Notes: generated by a model not told the origin, from the letters alone. A DNA stretch of 64,000 bases from JAHIQC01 sp964565645 (GCA_964565645.1 CAZMFQ010000006.1:1-64000); one strand, 5' to 3'. Shown: positions 7,869 through 16,523, counted from the stretch's first letter. Numbers and translations: made by a program.

Positions 7869-8426
7869 ATGCCCAGAGTCGCTGCATTATGCGGGTCGCG
7901 CCGTCAGGTGAGCTTCAACCGCCTGTTGCTGCGCGCGCTGATCGAGCGAGCGCCGGACGGGCTCGATATCGCTGAAGTCGACATCCGCGAGATACCGCTC
8001 TTCGATCAGGATCTCGAGAGTGATCCCCCTCAGGCGGTGCTCGACGCGAAGACCGTGATCCAGGGGTGCGATTGCGTGCTGCTCGTGTCGCCGGAGTACG
8101 ACTATGGTGTGCCGGGATACCTCAAGAACGCGGTCGACTGGCTGTCGCGCCCCTTCGGCGACCCCACGCTCATCGGTCGTCCTATGGCAGTGTGTGGAGC
8201 ATCCACCGGCTATATGGGCACGCTTCGCGGTCAGCTTCATTGGCGCCAGAGCTGGTACTACTTCAAGGCGCCGGTCTTCTCGGAGGCGGAGCTGACCGTG
8301 TCCTTCGCCGCCCAGGCCTTCGACGAACGGGGCACACTCACGAGTGAGACGCATCAGGCAGCGGTTGACCGCTACTTGGCCGCGCTGCTCGACTGGCTCG
8401 ACCGGGGGTGCTCGCCGCCGCGATAG
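7869..8426 (+). CDS. NADPH-dependent FMN reductase-family flavoprotein
   Basis: A 185-residue flavodoxin-fold protein (PF03358). CGSRRQVSFNRLLLRAL at the N-terminus is the FMN phosphate loop (GSxRxxSxNrxL), and SPEYDYGVPGYLKNAVDW is the conserved second motif (SPEYnxsxpgxLKNaiDw). Its length is normal for ArsH/azoreductase/ChrR-like enzymes that reduce quinones, chromate or azo compounds with NAD(P)H. The ATG at 7869 is chosen because GGAGG lies five bases upstream; earlier in-frame starts give a basic, proline-rich tail unlike the family. It stands alone after the island. Substrate unknown. Confidence 0.88.
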   Translation: MPRVAALCGSRRQVSFNRLLLRALIERAPDGLDIAEVDIREIPLFDQDLESDPPQAVLDAKTVIQGCDCVLLVSPEYDYGVPGYLKNAVDWLSRPFGDPTLIGRPMAVCGASTGYMGTLRGQLHWRQSWYYFKAPVFSEAELTVSFAAQAFDERGTLTSETHQAAVDRYLAALLDWLDRGCSPPR

Positions 8427-8442
8427 GCGTGGCGTGGGCGCA

Positions 8443-8467
8443 GGCTCGGATCCCTTCTTCTCCGCCA
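8443..8467 (+). repeat. Degenerate tRNA-Ser 3'-end fragment
   Basis: These 25 bases match the T arm and acceptor end of the tRNA-Ser at 1750-1774 in 21 positions, including the terminal CTCCGCCA. The four differences are all transitions. Such a partial 3' copy is what integration at a tRNA gene leaves at the distal junction. It begins 17 bases after the FMN reductase stop. Confidence 0.55.
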
Positions 8468-8531
8468 GACCGCTAGACACAGGAGATCGAGTCCGGACGG
8501 GCTCTGCCTCCTGCTCTTCGCCCCGCGCTGA

Positions 8532-8547
8532 CCGGTTTCTAAACCGG
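8532..8547. promoter_or_regulatory. Perfect hairpin upstream of the CWB2-RCC1 gene
   Basis: CCGGTT and AACCGG pair around a TCTA loop, 80 bases before the start at 8627. It may be an operator or an RNA hairpin in the leader; no T run follows, so it is not a clear terminator. Confidence 0.35.
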
Positions 8548-8626
8548 GGCGGGTGCAGGTCCGATATGTTAAGAATAGGGGGGGGTATGATCGCGCCCGC
8601 GTTCGGGGCACATCAAGGAGGCCGGC

Positions 8627-11600
8627 ATGCATCGTCTACGTCTGACGCTTTCCGTCACGCTCACTGTGCTGTTGATTCTCTCGGGAGTTCCACCGCTGGT
8701 CACTGATGGGGCAACCGCCTCTCCTCGGGTCGCCGCCCAGACGACCACGGTCACACCGCAGGTCGAACGACTCGCGGGCGAGAACCGGCTCGAGACCGCC
8801 GTCGATGTCAGCCGACACGGCTGGGACTCGGCTGAAACGATCGTCATCGCCACGGCACGCAACTTCCCTGATGCACTCGTAAGTGGTCCGCTCGGGGCCG
8901 CCTACGACGCGCCGATCCTGCTTGCGGGGGCCGATGGCCTGTCCGGCGAGGCGAGTGCGGAGATCACTCGGCTCGGCGCCAACCGCGCCTTCATAGTGGG
9001 CGGCACGAGCGCCGTTCCCGATAGTGTCGAGTCGCAACTCGAAGCGCTCGGCCTGGATCCGGGCGACGTCACACGACTCGAAGGTCGCACCCGCTACGAG
9101 ACCGCAGTGGCGGTTGCACGTCATCTGGCCGCGCTGGAGGGCACGCCTGCACGCGTCGTGATCGCTACGGGCGAGACGTTCCCGGACGCGCTGTCCGTTT
9201 CCGGTTTCGCGGGGTTCTCGAACATGCCGATCCTGCTGGTTGAGCGCGACAAGATGCCGGCGGTCGCAGCGACGTTCCTCGACGAGGTCGGTATCGAGTC
9301 CGTGTTGGTCGCAGGAGGGACTGCGGCAGTCGCGGAGTCGGTGCTGGGGGGGATCGCGGACGCGGAGCGGGTGGGCGGCATCAATCGCTACGAGACCGCA
9401 GCGCTCATCGCGGAGTACGCCTTCCAGCGTGGCTTTACCTACGATGAGGTGTTCGTCGCCGTCGGAACTGATTTCCCCGACGCTCTTGTTGCGGGCTCGT
9501 TGTGCGCGCGGCGCTCCTCGCCAATCGTCCTGGTCGCTCCAGCGAGCTTGACCGACCAGACCGAACGGTTCTTGAACGCACACTGTTCCGCAATCACTCA
9601 ACTGGTGTTCCTCGGCGGGGTCGCAGCCGTCGACGCGGACGTTGTCTCGGCGGCGGTGAACGCAGCCACCGAGGTCGTGAACGCAGACGCGCAGGAACTC
9701 GCTCCCGACACGGCCTCAAAGCTGACAACGATGACCGCTGATGGTGACATGGTCTTCACGGGCTCCACAACGCAACTGGATGAGCTCGCGCTAGGCGCTG
9801 TTGTCGCCGTCGAGCCCGACGCGCAGTTCCCCGACGGCCTGTTCCGCAAGGTCACAGGCGTGACCGAGGACGGTGGTCAGACGGTCGTCCAGACCACCCA
9901 GGCGGCCCTGTCTGACGTTCTCATCAAGGGCTCCATCGACGTCACGGGCACGCCCGACGAGTTGCCGGCCGCTGCGCCCCCGGCAGTCGAGGTCTCGGCG
10001 GGTTGGAGCCACTCGCTCGCGATTCTTGCCGACGGCTCTCTGTGGGCCTGGGGCGCAAACGAGGCTGGGCAGCTCGGCATCGGCGAGGTCGGCACCACGG
10101 TCAACAGGCCCGTGCGCGTGGGCACGGACACCGACTGGCTCTCCGTGTCCGCCGGGGCCGGATACTCTCTCGCCATCAAACAGGACGGCTCCTTGTGGAC
10201 GTGGGGCTCGAACGCCGACGGTCAGGCGGGACTTGGTGACTCGGTCACGGTGGTGGCCGAACCGACGCTGCTGTCCGATGCGGAGTGGAGCTCGGCCGCG
10301 GCCTATTCCACCTTCGCCGCTGCCATCCGCGAGGACGGCACGCTGTGGATGTGGGGCTACAACTACTGGGGCCAGCTCGGCGATGGCACGCGAGACAATC
10401 ACAGCACGCCGGTGCAGGTGGGCAGCGACGCTGACTGGACGTCAGTCGATATCGGACGTTCGCACACGGTCGCCCTGAAAGAGGATGGCTCGCTTTGGAC
10501 ATGGGGTCGCAACCAGTACGGACAGCTGGGGGAGGGCTTGACCAGCGCGCTTACGCTCGTGCCTACCCGGGTGGGCAGCGGAACGTGGAAGGCAGCGTCG
10601 GCCGGGCACTACCACACCCTGGGCATCTCCTCGAACGGCACACTGTGGGGCTGGGGCTACAACGCATCGGGCTGCGTCGGCGATGGGACCTTCGTTGACA
10701 GGGCCATTCCGACCCCCATCAGTGCAGACACCGACTGGAACACCGTGGAGAGCGATGGCTACGTCTCGTTCGCGGTGAAAGACGACTGGAGCCGCTGGGC
10801 CTGGGGCGACGACACGCAGCTGGGCCTCGCGGTCGAGACCCCGGGAACCCGCAACGTTCCGACGCAGGGCCCCGAGGATCATCCGTGGATCGCCATCGAC
10901 GCGTCCGGCGCCGGAGGAATCGCTGCTCTGGACATGCGCGGGAGGATCGAGACGGCTGGCAACAACACCTGGGGCCAGCTCGGCGACGGATCGATCGGCG
11001 CGCCTAGAGGCGAGTTCGCCGCGGTCGAGTATGACCAAGCCTCGGTCGACACGCTCGGCGGTCTCTCGGTACTTGGAGACGGTCGTGCGGAGGCCGAGCT
11101 TGCAGCTACATCGGGAGGCACGGGCGAGGTAATCGCCGCGGAACGCATCGGCTCATGGTGGCGGGGTTTCGATCTTCGATACTATCCCGGTCTCAATGAT
11201 TGGACGTTCGCGTCGTGGGCCGACCAGAACCCTAGCGTCTACTACGGCTCGTACGTTGCGTTCAGCGGACATATGTCCGTCTCGGCGTCGTTCTACCTGA
11301 ACGCGTCCTTCGATAGGTCAGGGCTGGTGGACTGCGGTGTGTACTTCGCCATGGACGAGGGGCTCTCGCTGTTCGTCGACACCACTCACAATGGCGGACA
11401 GTACACGGGATCCATCACCATGTGGCCGATACCGGACATGTCCCTGGGCAGAATCTACTTCTCGGCAGGTGGACTGCCGGCATTCGTGGACATCAACCTG
11501 CAGGTGCTTTGCGGTGTCGAAGGTTCCATCCAGGCTCCGGGCGCACACTTCAGGCAGTTCGGAGATCGTACGATCGGGCTTACATGGAACCGGTACGCGG

Positions 11601-11923
11601 GCTTCAATCAGGCCAACTACGGTTCGAACGACAGTTACTGCTATCCCCCCTCTCCAAACACCTCGATGTCTGCGAAGGCATGGACGAGCGCACGGTTCTC
11701 GACGCTGTTCTATGGCGTGGCCGGCCCGTACGTGAAGTTCATAGGCTTCGGCGAGATCGACGCGAACACGAGTTGGAATCCCTGGTGGAAGCTCGAACTC
11801 GGACTCGACGGTGAGGTGGGTGGGCGTCTCAAGTTCTTCGACTACATCGACGAAGAGTACGGCATCACGCAGCCGTTGATCCGTTGGACGGTGGCTCGGG
11901 CACCGGGACCGTATCCGAACTAG
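8627..11923 (+). CDS. Exported cell-wall-binding (CWB2) protein with RCC1 propeller and novel C-terminal domain
   Basis: A 1098-residue surface protein. A signal peptide occupies about residues 1-37. Three CWB2 repeats (PF04122) lie near 47-140, 148-246 and 248-345, each with the RLxGxxRYxTA opening and the IVGG/VAGG/FLGG closing motif. A beta-rich linker (355-445) leads to seven or so RCC1-type repeats (about 453-815; DGSLWxWGxNxxGQLG pattern), probably a beta propeller. The last 280 residues, rich in aromatic residues, Gly and Asn, match nothing I recognise. CWB2 modules bind wall polymers in Firmicutes and Actinobacteria, so the propeller and tail would be displayed outside. The ATG at 8627 follows AAGGAGG. 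Unlike the other two CWB2 proteins here, the wall anchor is N-terminal. Fragments of tRNA-Ser lie on both sides. Confidence 0.88.
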   Translation: MHRLRLTLSVTLTVLLILSGVPPLVTDGATASPRVAAQTTTVTPQVERLAGENRLETAVDVSRHGWDSAETIVIATARNFPDALVSGPLGAAYDAPILLAGADGLSGEASAEITRLGANRAFIVGGTSAVPDSVESQLEALGLDPGDVTRLEGRTRYETAVAVARHLAALEGTPARVVIATGETFPDALSVSGFAGFSNMPILLVERDKMPAVAATFLDEVGIESVLVAGGTAAVAESVLGGIADAERVGGINRYETAALIAEYAFQRGFTYDEVFVAVGTDFPDALVAGSLCARRSSPIVLVAPASLTDQTERFLNAHCSAITQLVFLGGVAAVDADVVSAAVNAATEVVNADAQELAPDTASKLTTMTADGDMVFTGSTTQLDELALGAVVAVEPDAQFPDGLFRKVTGVTEDGGQTVVQTTQAALSDVLIKGSIDVTGTPDELPAAAPPAVEVSAGWSHSLAILADGSLWAWGANEAGQLGIGEVGTTVNRPVRVGTDTDWLSVSAGAGYSLAIKQDGSLWTWGSNADGQAGLGDSVTVVAEPTLLSDAEWSSAAAYSTFAAAIREDGTLWMWGYNYWGQLGDGTRDNHSTPVQVGSDADWTSVDIGRSHTVALKEDGSLWTWGRNQYGQLGEGLTSALTLVPTRVGSGTWKAASAGHYHTLGISSNGTLWGWGYNASGCVGDGTFVDRAIPTPISADTDWNTVESDGYVSFAVKDDWSRWAWGDDTQLGLAVETPGTRNVPTQGPEDHPWIAIDASGAGGIAALDMRGRIETAGNNTWGQLGDGSIGAPRGEFAAVEYDQASVDTLGGLSVLGDGRAEAELAATSGGTGEVIAAERIGSWWRGFDLRYYPGLNDWTFASWADQNPSVYYGSYVAFSGHMSVSASFYLNASFDRSGLVDCGVYFAMDEGLSLFVDTTHNGGQYTGSITMWPIPDMSLGRIYFSAGGLPAFVDINLQVLCGVEGSIQAPGAHFRQFGDRTIGLTWNRYAGFNQANYGSNDSYCYPPSPNTSMSAKAWTSARFSTLFYGVAGPYVKFIGFGEIDANTSWNPWWKLELGLDGEVGGRLKFFDYIDEEYGITQPLIRWTVARAPGPYPN

Positions 11924-11933
11924 GGGAGCGAAA

Positions 11934-11970
11934 CCGTATCGAGGGTTCGATCCGCTCCCTTGCTTCCGCC
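11934..11970 (+). repeat. Second tRNA-Ser 3'-end fragment
   Basis: CCGTATCGAGGGTTCGA (11934-11950) is identical to 17 bases of the variable and T arm of tRNA-Ser (1739-1755). A degenerate acceptor half ending CTTCCGCC follows. A stem GGGAGCG/CGCTCCC also folds around it. It starts 11 bases after the stop of the CWB2-RCC1 gene and is followed by a good terminator. Confidence 0.65.
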
Positions 11971-11983
11971 GGTACGACACCGA

Positions 11984-12013
11984 AGAGACCTCGGCCATGC
12001 CGGGGTCTCTTTT
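11984..12013 (+). terminator. Strong terminator
   Basis: AGAGACC pairs with GGTCTCT, with an inner GGC/GCC pair around CAT and a TTTT run at the end. It serves the CWB2-RCC1 gene, or was once the terminator of the intact tRNA locus. Confidence 0.8.
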
Positions 12014-12082
12014 CACAGGTGTGGGAGCGACTCCATGGGTATGACCTGTAGGACGATTGGTGCGACCCGGCGGGGAGGCATC

Positions 12083-12517
12083 ATGGATGAGCATATCGAG
12101 AACCAGCGACTCCGTAGAGCGGATGGCGGGTACTACGAGACTCCCGATTCCGGTTCGGTTGCGGGCTGTGACGCGGACGAGGATCAGTGCGCCCAGGACG
12201 ATGATCCGGACTCGGTGACCACGCATCCGCCCGGCACAGCCGATGACATCCCCGTGACTCTCGGCGAGGAACATGCTGAACCGGCCGACTACCACATCGG
12301 AGTGGGGGGCGCGGCCCCGCCGGGCGAGGATCCCGAGTTGTGGGATGCCCAGGGACCGCTTCGATCGATCGATGAGGCGGCGGGCTACAAGGTCGGAGCC
12401 TTCGATGAAGGTGAGCGAGAAGCCCTCGACCGTGCTCTTGGAGACGAGGACGCGGAGCCGCTGCCGGACTACCCCGGAGGGACCAGCGCTACAGGGTCGA
12501 CCGGCAGACCGGAGTAA
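12083..12517 (+). CDS. Acidic, probably disordered protein, unknown
   Basis: A 144-residue protein dominated by Asp, Glu, Gly and Pro with almost no hydrophobic core, so it is likely unstructured. It begins MDEHIENQRLRRADGGYYET; GGGGAGG lies five bases before the ATG at 12083, which excludes longer readings. The C-terminal part contains GAFDEGEREALDRALGDED and a proline-rich end. Two cysteines sit near residue 30-36. No family recognised. It has its own good ribosome site between two terminated units and is therefore likely to be real. Confidence 0.6.
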   Translation: MDEHIENQRLRRADGGYYETPDSGSVAGCDADEDQCAQDDDPDSVTTHPPGTADDIPVTLGEEHAEPADYHIGVGGAAPPGEDPELWDAQGPLRSIDEAAGYKVGAFDEGEREALDRALGDEDAEPLPDYPGGTSATGSTGRPE

Positions 12518-12655
12518 GAGGGCAGCCTTCGCGAGCGCTCCGAGGGCAGACTGAGATACGGTGCGGATTCCTCGGTCCTCGGAACATGGGAGTGGGCGAG
12601 CGCCGACGCCGACGACGAGCCCGACGGCGTGATGGCCTGTGCCGGCGACATGCCG

Positions 12656-12683
12656 TTTCATCCAAGCCGCGCAGCGATATATT
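12656..12683 (+). promoter_or_regulatory. Promoter of the ABC exporter operon
   Basis: TTTCAT (12656-12661), 16 bases, TATATT (12678-12683). It lies 62 bases before the ATPase start at 12745; the only AT-rich spot in this interval. Confidence 0.5.
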
Positions 12684-12744
12684 TACAGAGGCGCATCTGT
12701 GCCCGTGCAGGCGCGCTTCCGGTCGCCGTGGATGGAGTTGACGC

Positions 12745-13638
12745 ATGAACGTGATCGAGACCACCAAGCTCACGAAGTTCTACGGCTCGTCGAGGGGGAT
12801 CGAGAATCTCGACATGTCGGTTGCGGAAGGTGAGATCTACGGGTTCATCGGACCCAACGGGGCGGGCAAGTCGACGACCATCCGCACCCTGCTCGGGCTC
12901 ATCTTTCCCACGAGCGGTTCGGCGACGGTCTTTGGCAAGGACATCCTGACCCACGGACCGGAGATCCGTGAGCAGACGGGCTACCTTCCCTCCGAGGTCT
13001 TCTACTACGACGACATGCGTGCGATCGACCTGCTGCGCTACTCGGCGAGCTTCTACGAGCAGGATTCCAAGGCCACCGAGAAGCGCATCCGGGAACTGGC
13101 GGACCGGTTCGATCTCGACCTCAAGAAGAAGATCGACGACCTGAGCTACGGCAACAAGAAGAAGGTCGGCATCATCCAGGGCCTGGCGCACCGCCCCAGA
13201 CTCATAATCCTCGACGAGCCTACCGGCGGTCTCGACCCGCTGATCCAGCAGGAGTTCTTCCACCTGCTTCGCGAGGAGAACGCGAACGGCTCGACGGTGC
13301 TGTTCTCGTCGCACATCCTCTCGGAGGTCCAGAAGTTGTGTGACCGCGTCGCGATCATCAAGGACGGCGCGATCATCGAGGTGCAGCAGATCAAGACGCT
13401 CCTTGAGAACGCAACGAAGCGGATCACCCTCGAGTTCGCGAGCGATCCGGTCGCGGACCGGTTCGCCATCGAGGGGGTCACCGAGCTCTCGGTCTCGAAC
13501 CACACGGTGAGTTTCCTGTACCGCGGGGCCGTGAACCGCGTGACCCAGCTGCTCGCCGAGCAGGACCTGATCGACTTCCTCGTCGAAGAGCCGGACCTCG
13601 AGGAGATCTTCTTGCACTACTACGAGAGGAAGGAGTAG
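12745..13638 (+). CDS. ABC transporter ATP-binding protein (CcmA/BcrA-type)
   Basis: A 297-residue ATPase. Walker A GPNGAGKST sits near residue 37, the Q-loop region reads TGYLPSE, the signature is LSYGNKKKVGI (a variant without the usual LSGGQ), Walker B is LIILDEPTGGLDP and the H-loop is SSHIL. The extra C-terminal 80 residues (EIFLHYYERKE at the end) match drug- or bacteriocin-type exporters of the CcmA group. It energises the two permeases encoded directly after it. ATG at 12745 follows TGGAG. Export of a peptide, lipid or drug is inferred; the substrate is unknown. Confidence 0.92.
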   Translation: MNVIETTKLTKFYGSSRGIENLDMSVAEGEIYGFIGPNGAGKSTTIRTLLGLIFPTSGSATVFGKDILTHGPEIREQTGYLPSEVFYYDDMRAIDLLRYSASFYEQDSKATEKRIRELADRFDLDLKKKIDDLSYGNKKKVGIIQGLAHRPRLIILDEPTGGLDPLIQQEFFHLLREENANGSTVLFSSHILSEVQKLCDRVAIIKDGAIIEVQQIKTLLENATKRITLEFASDPVADRFAIEGVTELSVSNHTVSFLYRGAVNRVTQLLAEQDLIDFLVEEPDLEEIFLHYYERKE

Positions 13639-13641
13639 CGC

Positions 13642-14445
13642 GTGAACATATTCCTTCGCGAACTGGCCGCAAACCGCCGCTCCACCATCACGTGGATGAT
13701 CTCGATGGCTGCGATGGTGTTCGTGTTCATGATGGGGATGTACCCCACGTTCACGGGTGACATCGAAGCGTCGAAGGCGCTGCTCAACGGCTTGCCCGAG
13801 GCGGTGCGCGCCGCATTCAGCATCTCGGTCGAGACGTTCTTCAGCATCTTCGGCTTCTATGCGTACTTCCTGAGTTTCGCCATGGTGGCGGCCGCGATCC
13901 AGGCGATGAACATCGGCGCCGGTGTCATCTCCAAGGAGTTCTCGGGCAAGACGGCCGACTTCCTGATATCCAAGCCGCTCAAGCGCTCGAACATCATCAC
14001 CGCCAAGCTCTCGGCCGCGCTGGTGTCGATCACACTCACGGCCGCGGCGTTCGCGATCGCCGGGTATGTGTCGGCGGTCATGGTTGCCGAGGAGCCGTTC
14101 TCCGGTGCGAAGTTCTTTCTGATCTCGCTCACGCTGTTTCTGGTGCAGCTGTTCTTTGCCGCGCTGGGTGCGCTGCTCGCGGTCACGATCCCCAAGGTCA
14201 AGACGGTGATCGCCTTGTCGCTGCCGACCGTCTTCGCGTTCTACATCATCGGCACACTCGGTGCGGTGCTGGGCAACGAAGAAGTCCGTTGGGTCACTCC
14301 GTTCAAGTTCTTCGATCCGATGTACATCGTCCAGCACACGGCGCTCGAAGGTCGCTTCCTGGCCTTCGAAGCGGTGTTGGTCGCGGCCTTCATCGTCACG
14401 ACATACGTGGTCTTCACCAAGAAGAACATCCGGGCATCGGCATAG
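13642..14445 (+). CDS. ABC-2 type permease subunit
   Basis: A 267-residue membrane protein starting GTG at 13642, three bases after the ATPase stop, with AGGAAGGAG just upstream. Six hydrophobic segments are visible (about residues 15-35, 68-90, 110-132, 150-172, 183-202 and 232-252). SKEFSGKTADFLISKPLKR between helices 2 and 3 is the usual ABC-2 cytoplasmic coupling stretch. It shares the N-terminal motif MNIFLRE with the next gene, so the two are paralogues forming a heterodimeric pore. Confidence 0.87.
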   Translation: MNIFLRELAANRRSTITWMISMAAMVFVFMMGMYPTFTGDIEASKALLNGLPEAVRAAFSISVETFFSIFGFYAYFLSFAMVAAAIQAMNIGAGVISKEFSGKTADFLISKPLKRSNIITAKLSAALVSITLTAAAFAIAGYVSAVMVAEEPFSGAKFFLISLTLFLVQLFFAALGALLAVTIPKVKTVIALSLPTVFAFYIIGTLGAVLGNEEVRWVTPFKFFDPMYIVQHTALEGRFLAFEAVLVAAFIVTTYVVFTKKNIRASA

Positions 14446-14454
14446 GTGGCTGAA

Positions 14455-15249
14455 GTGAACATCTTTCTGCGCGAAATGAGATCGCACCGCTGGGGACTGC
14501 TGTTCTGGTCGCTCGGCATGGTGTTTCTGGTGCTCTCCGGTATGGCGAAGTACGCAGCGTACGAGCAGGCCGGACAGTCGGTCGAGCAGATCATGGCCGC
14601 ACTACCCAAGGGTGTGCAGGTCATCTTCGGGCTGACCGGCTTCGACCTCACCCAGCCAAGCGGCTTCTACGGGATCCTGTTCCTCTACATCATGGTGATG
14701 GCGGCGGTGCACGCGGTGCTTCTCGGCTCCGGGCTCGTCTCGAAGGAGGAACGAGACCGGACCTCCGAGTTCCTCTACGCCAAGCCTGTCACGCGTCGCG
14801 CCGTGCTTACCGGCAAGTTCATGGCGGGGCTCGTGAACCTCGTTGCGCTCAACCTCGTCACGATGTTCTCGTCGTTCTACTTCGTCGACTACTACGGCAA
14901 CGGCGAGTCGTTCAACGATGGCATCGTGACGCTCATGGTCGGCGCGTTCTTCATCCAGCTCGTGTTCTTCTCGCTTGGCGCGCTGGTCGCCGGCACCGCG
15001 AAGAAGCCGAAGCGAGCGCCGGGCAGAGCGACCACCATCATGCTGGTGGCATTCCTGCTCTACTACACGGTGAACCTCAACGAGAAGCTCGACTTCCTGA
15101 AGTACTTCACGCCGTTCAAGTACTTCGATGCCGCGATCGTGATGGCTGACGGGCTCGACCCGGTCTACATGGCGCTCTCGGCGCTCATCATCGTGCTCGC
15201 GCTGGCCGGCACGTACCGCTTCTATGCGGCACGGGATCTGAACATCTGA
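14455..15249 (+). CDS. ABC-2 type permease subunit (paralogue)
   Basis: A 264-residue membrane protein with six hydrophobic segments and the coupling stretch SKEERDRTSEFLYAKPVTR, parallel to the preceding permease. The GTG at 14455 is chosen because it gives MNIFLREMRSHR, aligned with MNIFLRELAANR of the paralogue, and has AGGTGG upstream; an in-frame GTG at 14446 abuts the previous stop and has no space for a site. It closes the three-gene exporter operon, and 254 bases of regulatory DNA follow. Confidence 0.86.
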   Translation: MNIFLREMRSHRWGLLFWSLGMVFLVLSGMAKYAAYEQAGQSVEQIMAALPKGVQVIFGLTGFDLTQPSGFYGILFLYIMVMAAVHAVLLGSGLVSKEERDRTSEFLYAKPVTRRAVLTGKFMAGLVNLVALNLVTMFSSFYFVDYYGNGESFNDGIVTLMVGAFFIQLVFFSLGALVAGTAKKPKRAPGRATTIMLVAFLLYYTVNLNEKLDFLKYFTPFKYFDAAIVMADGLDPVYMALSALIIVLALAGTYRFYAARDLNI

Positions 15250-15420
15250 GGATCGGCCCGCAGCGCCGGTCGGTCCCCTATGGCGGCCCGCCGAGGTGTG
15301 GCAGACGTGGCGGATGAGCCGGGAATGGCAGTCGTCGGAGTCTGGACATGCCGGGAGTCCTCGTGCCGACGGCGCGCATCCCCAGGTGAACACCGCGCAT
15401 CACCCGTTCATCCCTGTCGT

Positions 15421-15449
15421 TTGAGAAACATTAGAGGATTCGAATACCT
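15421..15449 (+). promoter_or_regulatory. Promoter with overlapping palindromic operator of the sulfur operon
   Basis: TTGAGA (15421-15426) and ATACCT (15444-15449) are 17 bases apart. The palindrome ATTCGAAT (15438-15445) with outer AGG/CCT arms overlaps the -10 element. That position suits repression by the ArsR-type protein encoded at 15504. Confidence 0.5.
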
Positions 15450-15503
15450 GCATGTAGAATGAAGCCATTAACATCGCCTGACCGACCTTGCCGGAGGAAC
15501 GTC

Positions 15504-15833
15504 ATGGACGCCGAGTTCTACTGCCTGCATTCCGAGCTCTGCAAGACGCTCGCGAACGACAAGCGCCAGATGATCCTGGGCGCGCTCCGCACCGACGAGC
15601 TGTCTGTCGGCGAACTCGTTGAGCGCACCGGGATCCCGCAGGCGAACCTCTCCCAGCACCTCTCGATCATGAAGGCCCACGGTGCCGTGCGCGCCCGTCG
15701 AGAGGGTACGCGCATCTTCTACTCCATCAGCAGCCCCAAGCTCATCCAGGCATTCGATCTCATCACCGAGGTCATGCAGGAGCGGATCGAGGAGCGGGCC
15801 GCGAGCGGCGCGACCCCGGAGGTCTCGGGCTGA
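15504..15833 (+). CDS. ArsR/SmtB-family winged-helix repressor
   Basis: A 109-residue regulator. The winged helix reads LANDKRQMILGAL, LSVGELVERTGIPQANLSQHLSIMKAHGAV and RREGTRIFYSI, the classic ArsR pattern. Two cysteines, C7 and C13 (AEFYCLHSELCKTLAN), lie in the first helix. The metal-binding CVC motif in helix 3 is absent (TGIPQANLSQH), so arsenic or cadmium sensing is unlikely. As the first gene before DsrE2, TusA and redox proteins, it probably senses persulfide or sulfide through the cysteine pair, as BigR/SqrR do with other cysteines; this is inference. ATG at 15504 follows GGAGG by seven bases. Confidence 0.85.
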   Translation: MDAEFYCLHSELCKTLANDKRQMILGALRTDELSVGELVERTGIPQANLSQHLSIMKAHGAVRARREGTRIFYSISSPKLIQAFDLITEVMQERIEERAASGATPEVSG

Positions 15834-15902
15834 CCCAGGAAGCAGGGGCGCGGCACCGCCCGCGCTCTCGTCCCGTCCAGTCACGTCGAGAGGTAGGTCG
15901 GC

Positions 15903-16442
15903 ATGGATACCGAAGCAGTGGCGCTCGAGCAGTTGAACGCGAGGATATCAGCGCTCGAGAGCCCCCCCAAGAAGATGACGCTGGTGGTCATGAGCGGCGA
16001 CATGGACAGGCTGTTCGGCGCGTTCATCATCGCCACCGGGGCCGCCGCCATGGGTATCGACGTGGTCATGTTCTTCACGTTCTGGGGCCTGAAGGCGCTC
16101 AAGAAGGCCGACGCCAAACACGGCAAGTCGTTCTTCGGCAAGATGCTCGGAATGAGGATGTTCGAGGGCGGTGGAATCGAGAAGGCGAACCCGAGCAAGT
16201 ACAGTTTCGGCGGTATGGGCCGCTGGATGTTCGGCAAGATGATGGGCGCGAACAACGTCGCCACGCTGCCGCAACTGCGCGACCTCGCGGTCGATCTGGG
16301 CGTCCGCATGTACGGATGCCAGATGTCGATGGACGTCATGGAGATACCGCAGGAGTGCTTCGTCGACGGTTGCCAGGAAGCGGTCGGCGTCGGGTTCATG
16401 CTCATGGAGGCGCAGGAGTCGCAGATCCAGTTCTTCATCTAG
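15903..16442 (+). CDS. DsrE2-like sulfur carrier, membrane-associated
   Basis: A 179-residue DsrE/DsrF/DrsH-like protein of the DsrE2 type (PF13686). KKMTLVVMSGDMDRLFGAFIIATGAAAMGIDVVMFFTFWGLKAL is read here in two parts: a strand with SGDMDR, then a hydrophobic helix ending FFTFWG. The long insert with FFGKMLGMRMF and the C-terminal RMYGCQMSMDVM and ECFVDGC supply conserved cysteines. DsrE2 proteins bind and pass sulfane sulfur, usually next to TusA and rhodanese genes in sulfur oxidisers and reducers. TusA follows at 16524, which supports sulfur relay. GTCGAGAGGTAGG lies before the ATG. Confidence 0.88.
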   Translation: MDTEAVALEQLNARISALESPPKKMTLVVMSGDMDRLFGAFIIATGAAAMGIDVVMFFTFWGLKALKKADAKHGKSFFGKMLGMRMFEGGGIEKANPSKYSFGGMGRWMFGKMMGANNVATLPQLRDLAVDLGVRMYGCQMSMDVMEIPQECFVDGCQEAVGVGFMLMEAQESQIQFFI

Positions 16443-16523
16443 CGATCCGGGTGTCGCGAGTGATCGCAGTCTAGGGAATCCGTCCGCGCCGCCGGGGCGC
16501 GGGCTATGACGAAAGGAACCGCC

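Noticed and set aside
8427..8626. Riboswitch or complete tRNA upstream of the CWB2-RCC1 gene
   Set aside because: Only a tRNA 3' fragment and a short hairpin fold; no full cloverleaf and no c-di-GMP or cobalamin riboswitch core could be traced.
1775..12013. Prophage or integrative element with its own recombinase
   Set aside because: No integrase, excisionase, transposase, relaxase or phage structural gene is present; only boundary-like repeats are.
12658..14487. Minus-strand open frame of 609 codons over the ABC exporter genes
   Set aside because: Antisense to genes with clear Walker motifs and membrane helices; it has Arg/Asp/Glu/His-rich composition typical of a shadow frame.
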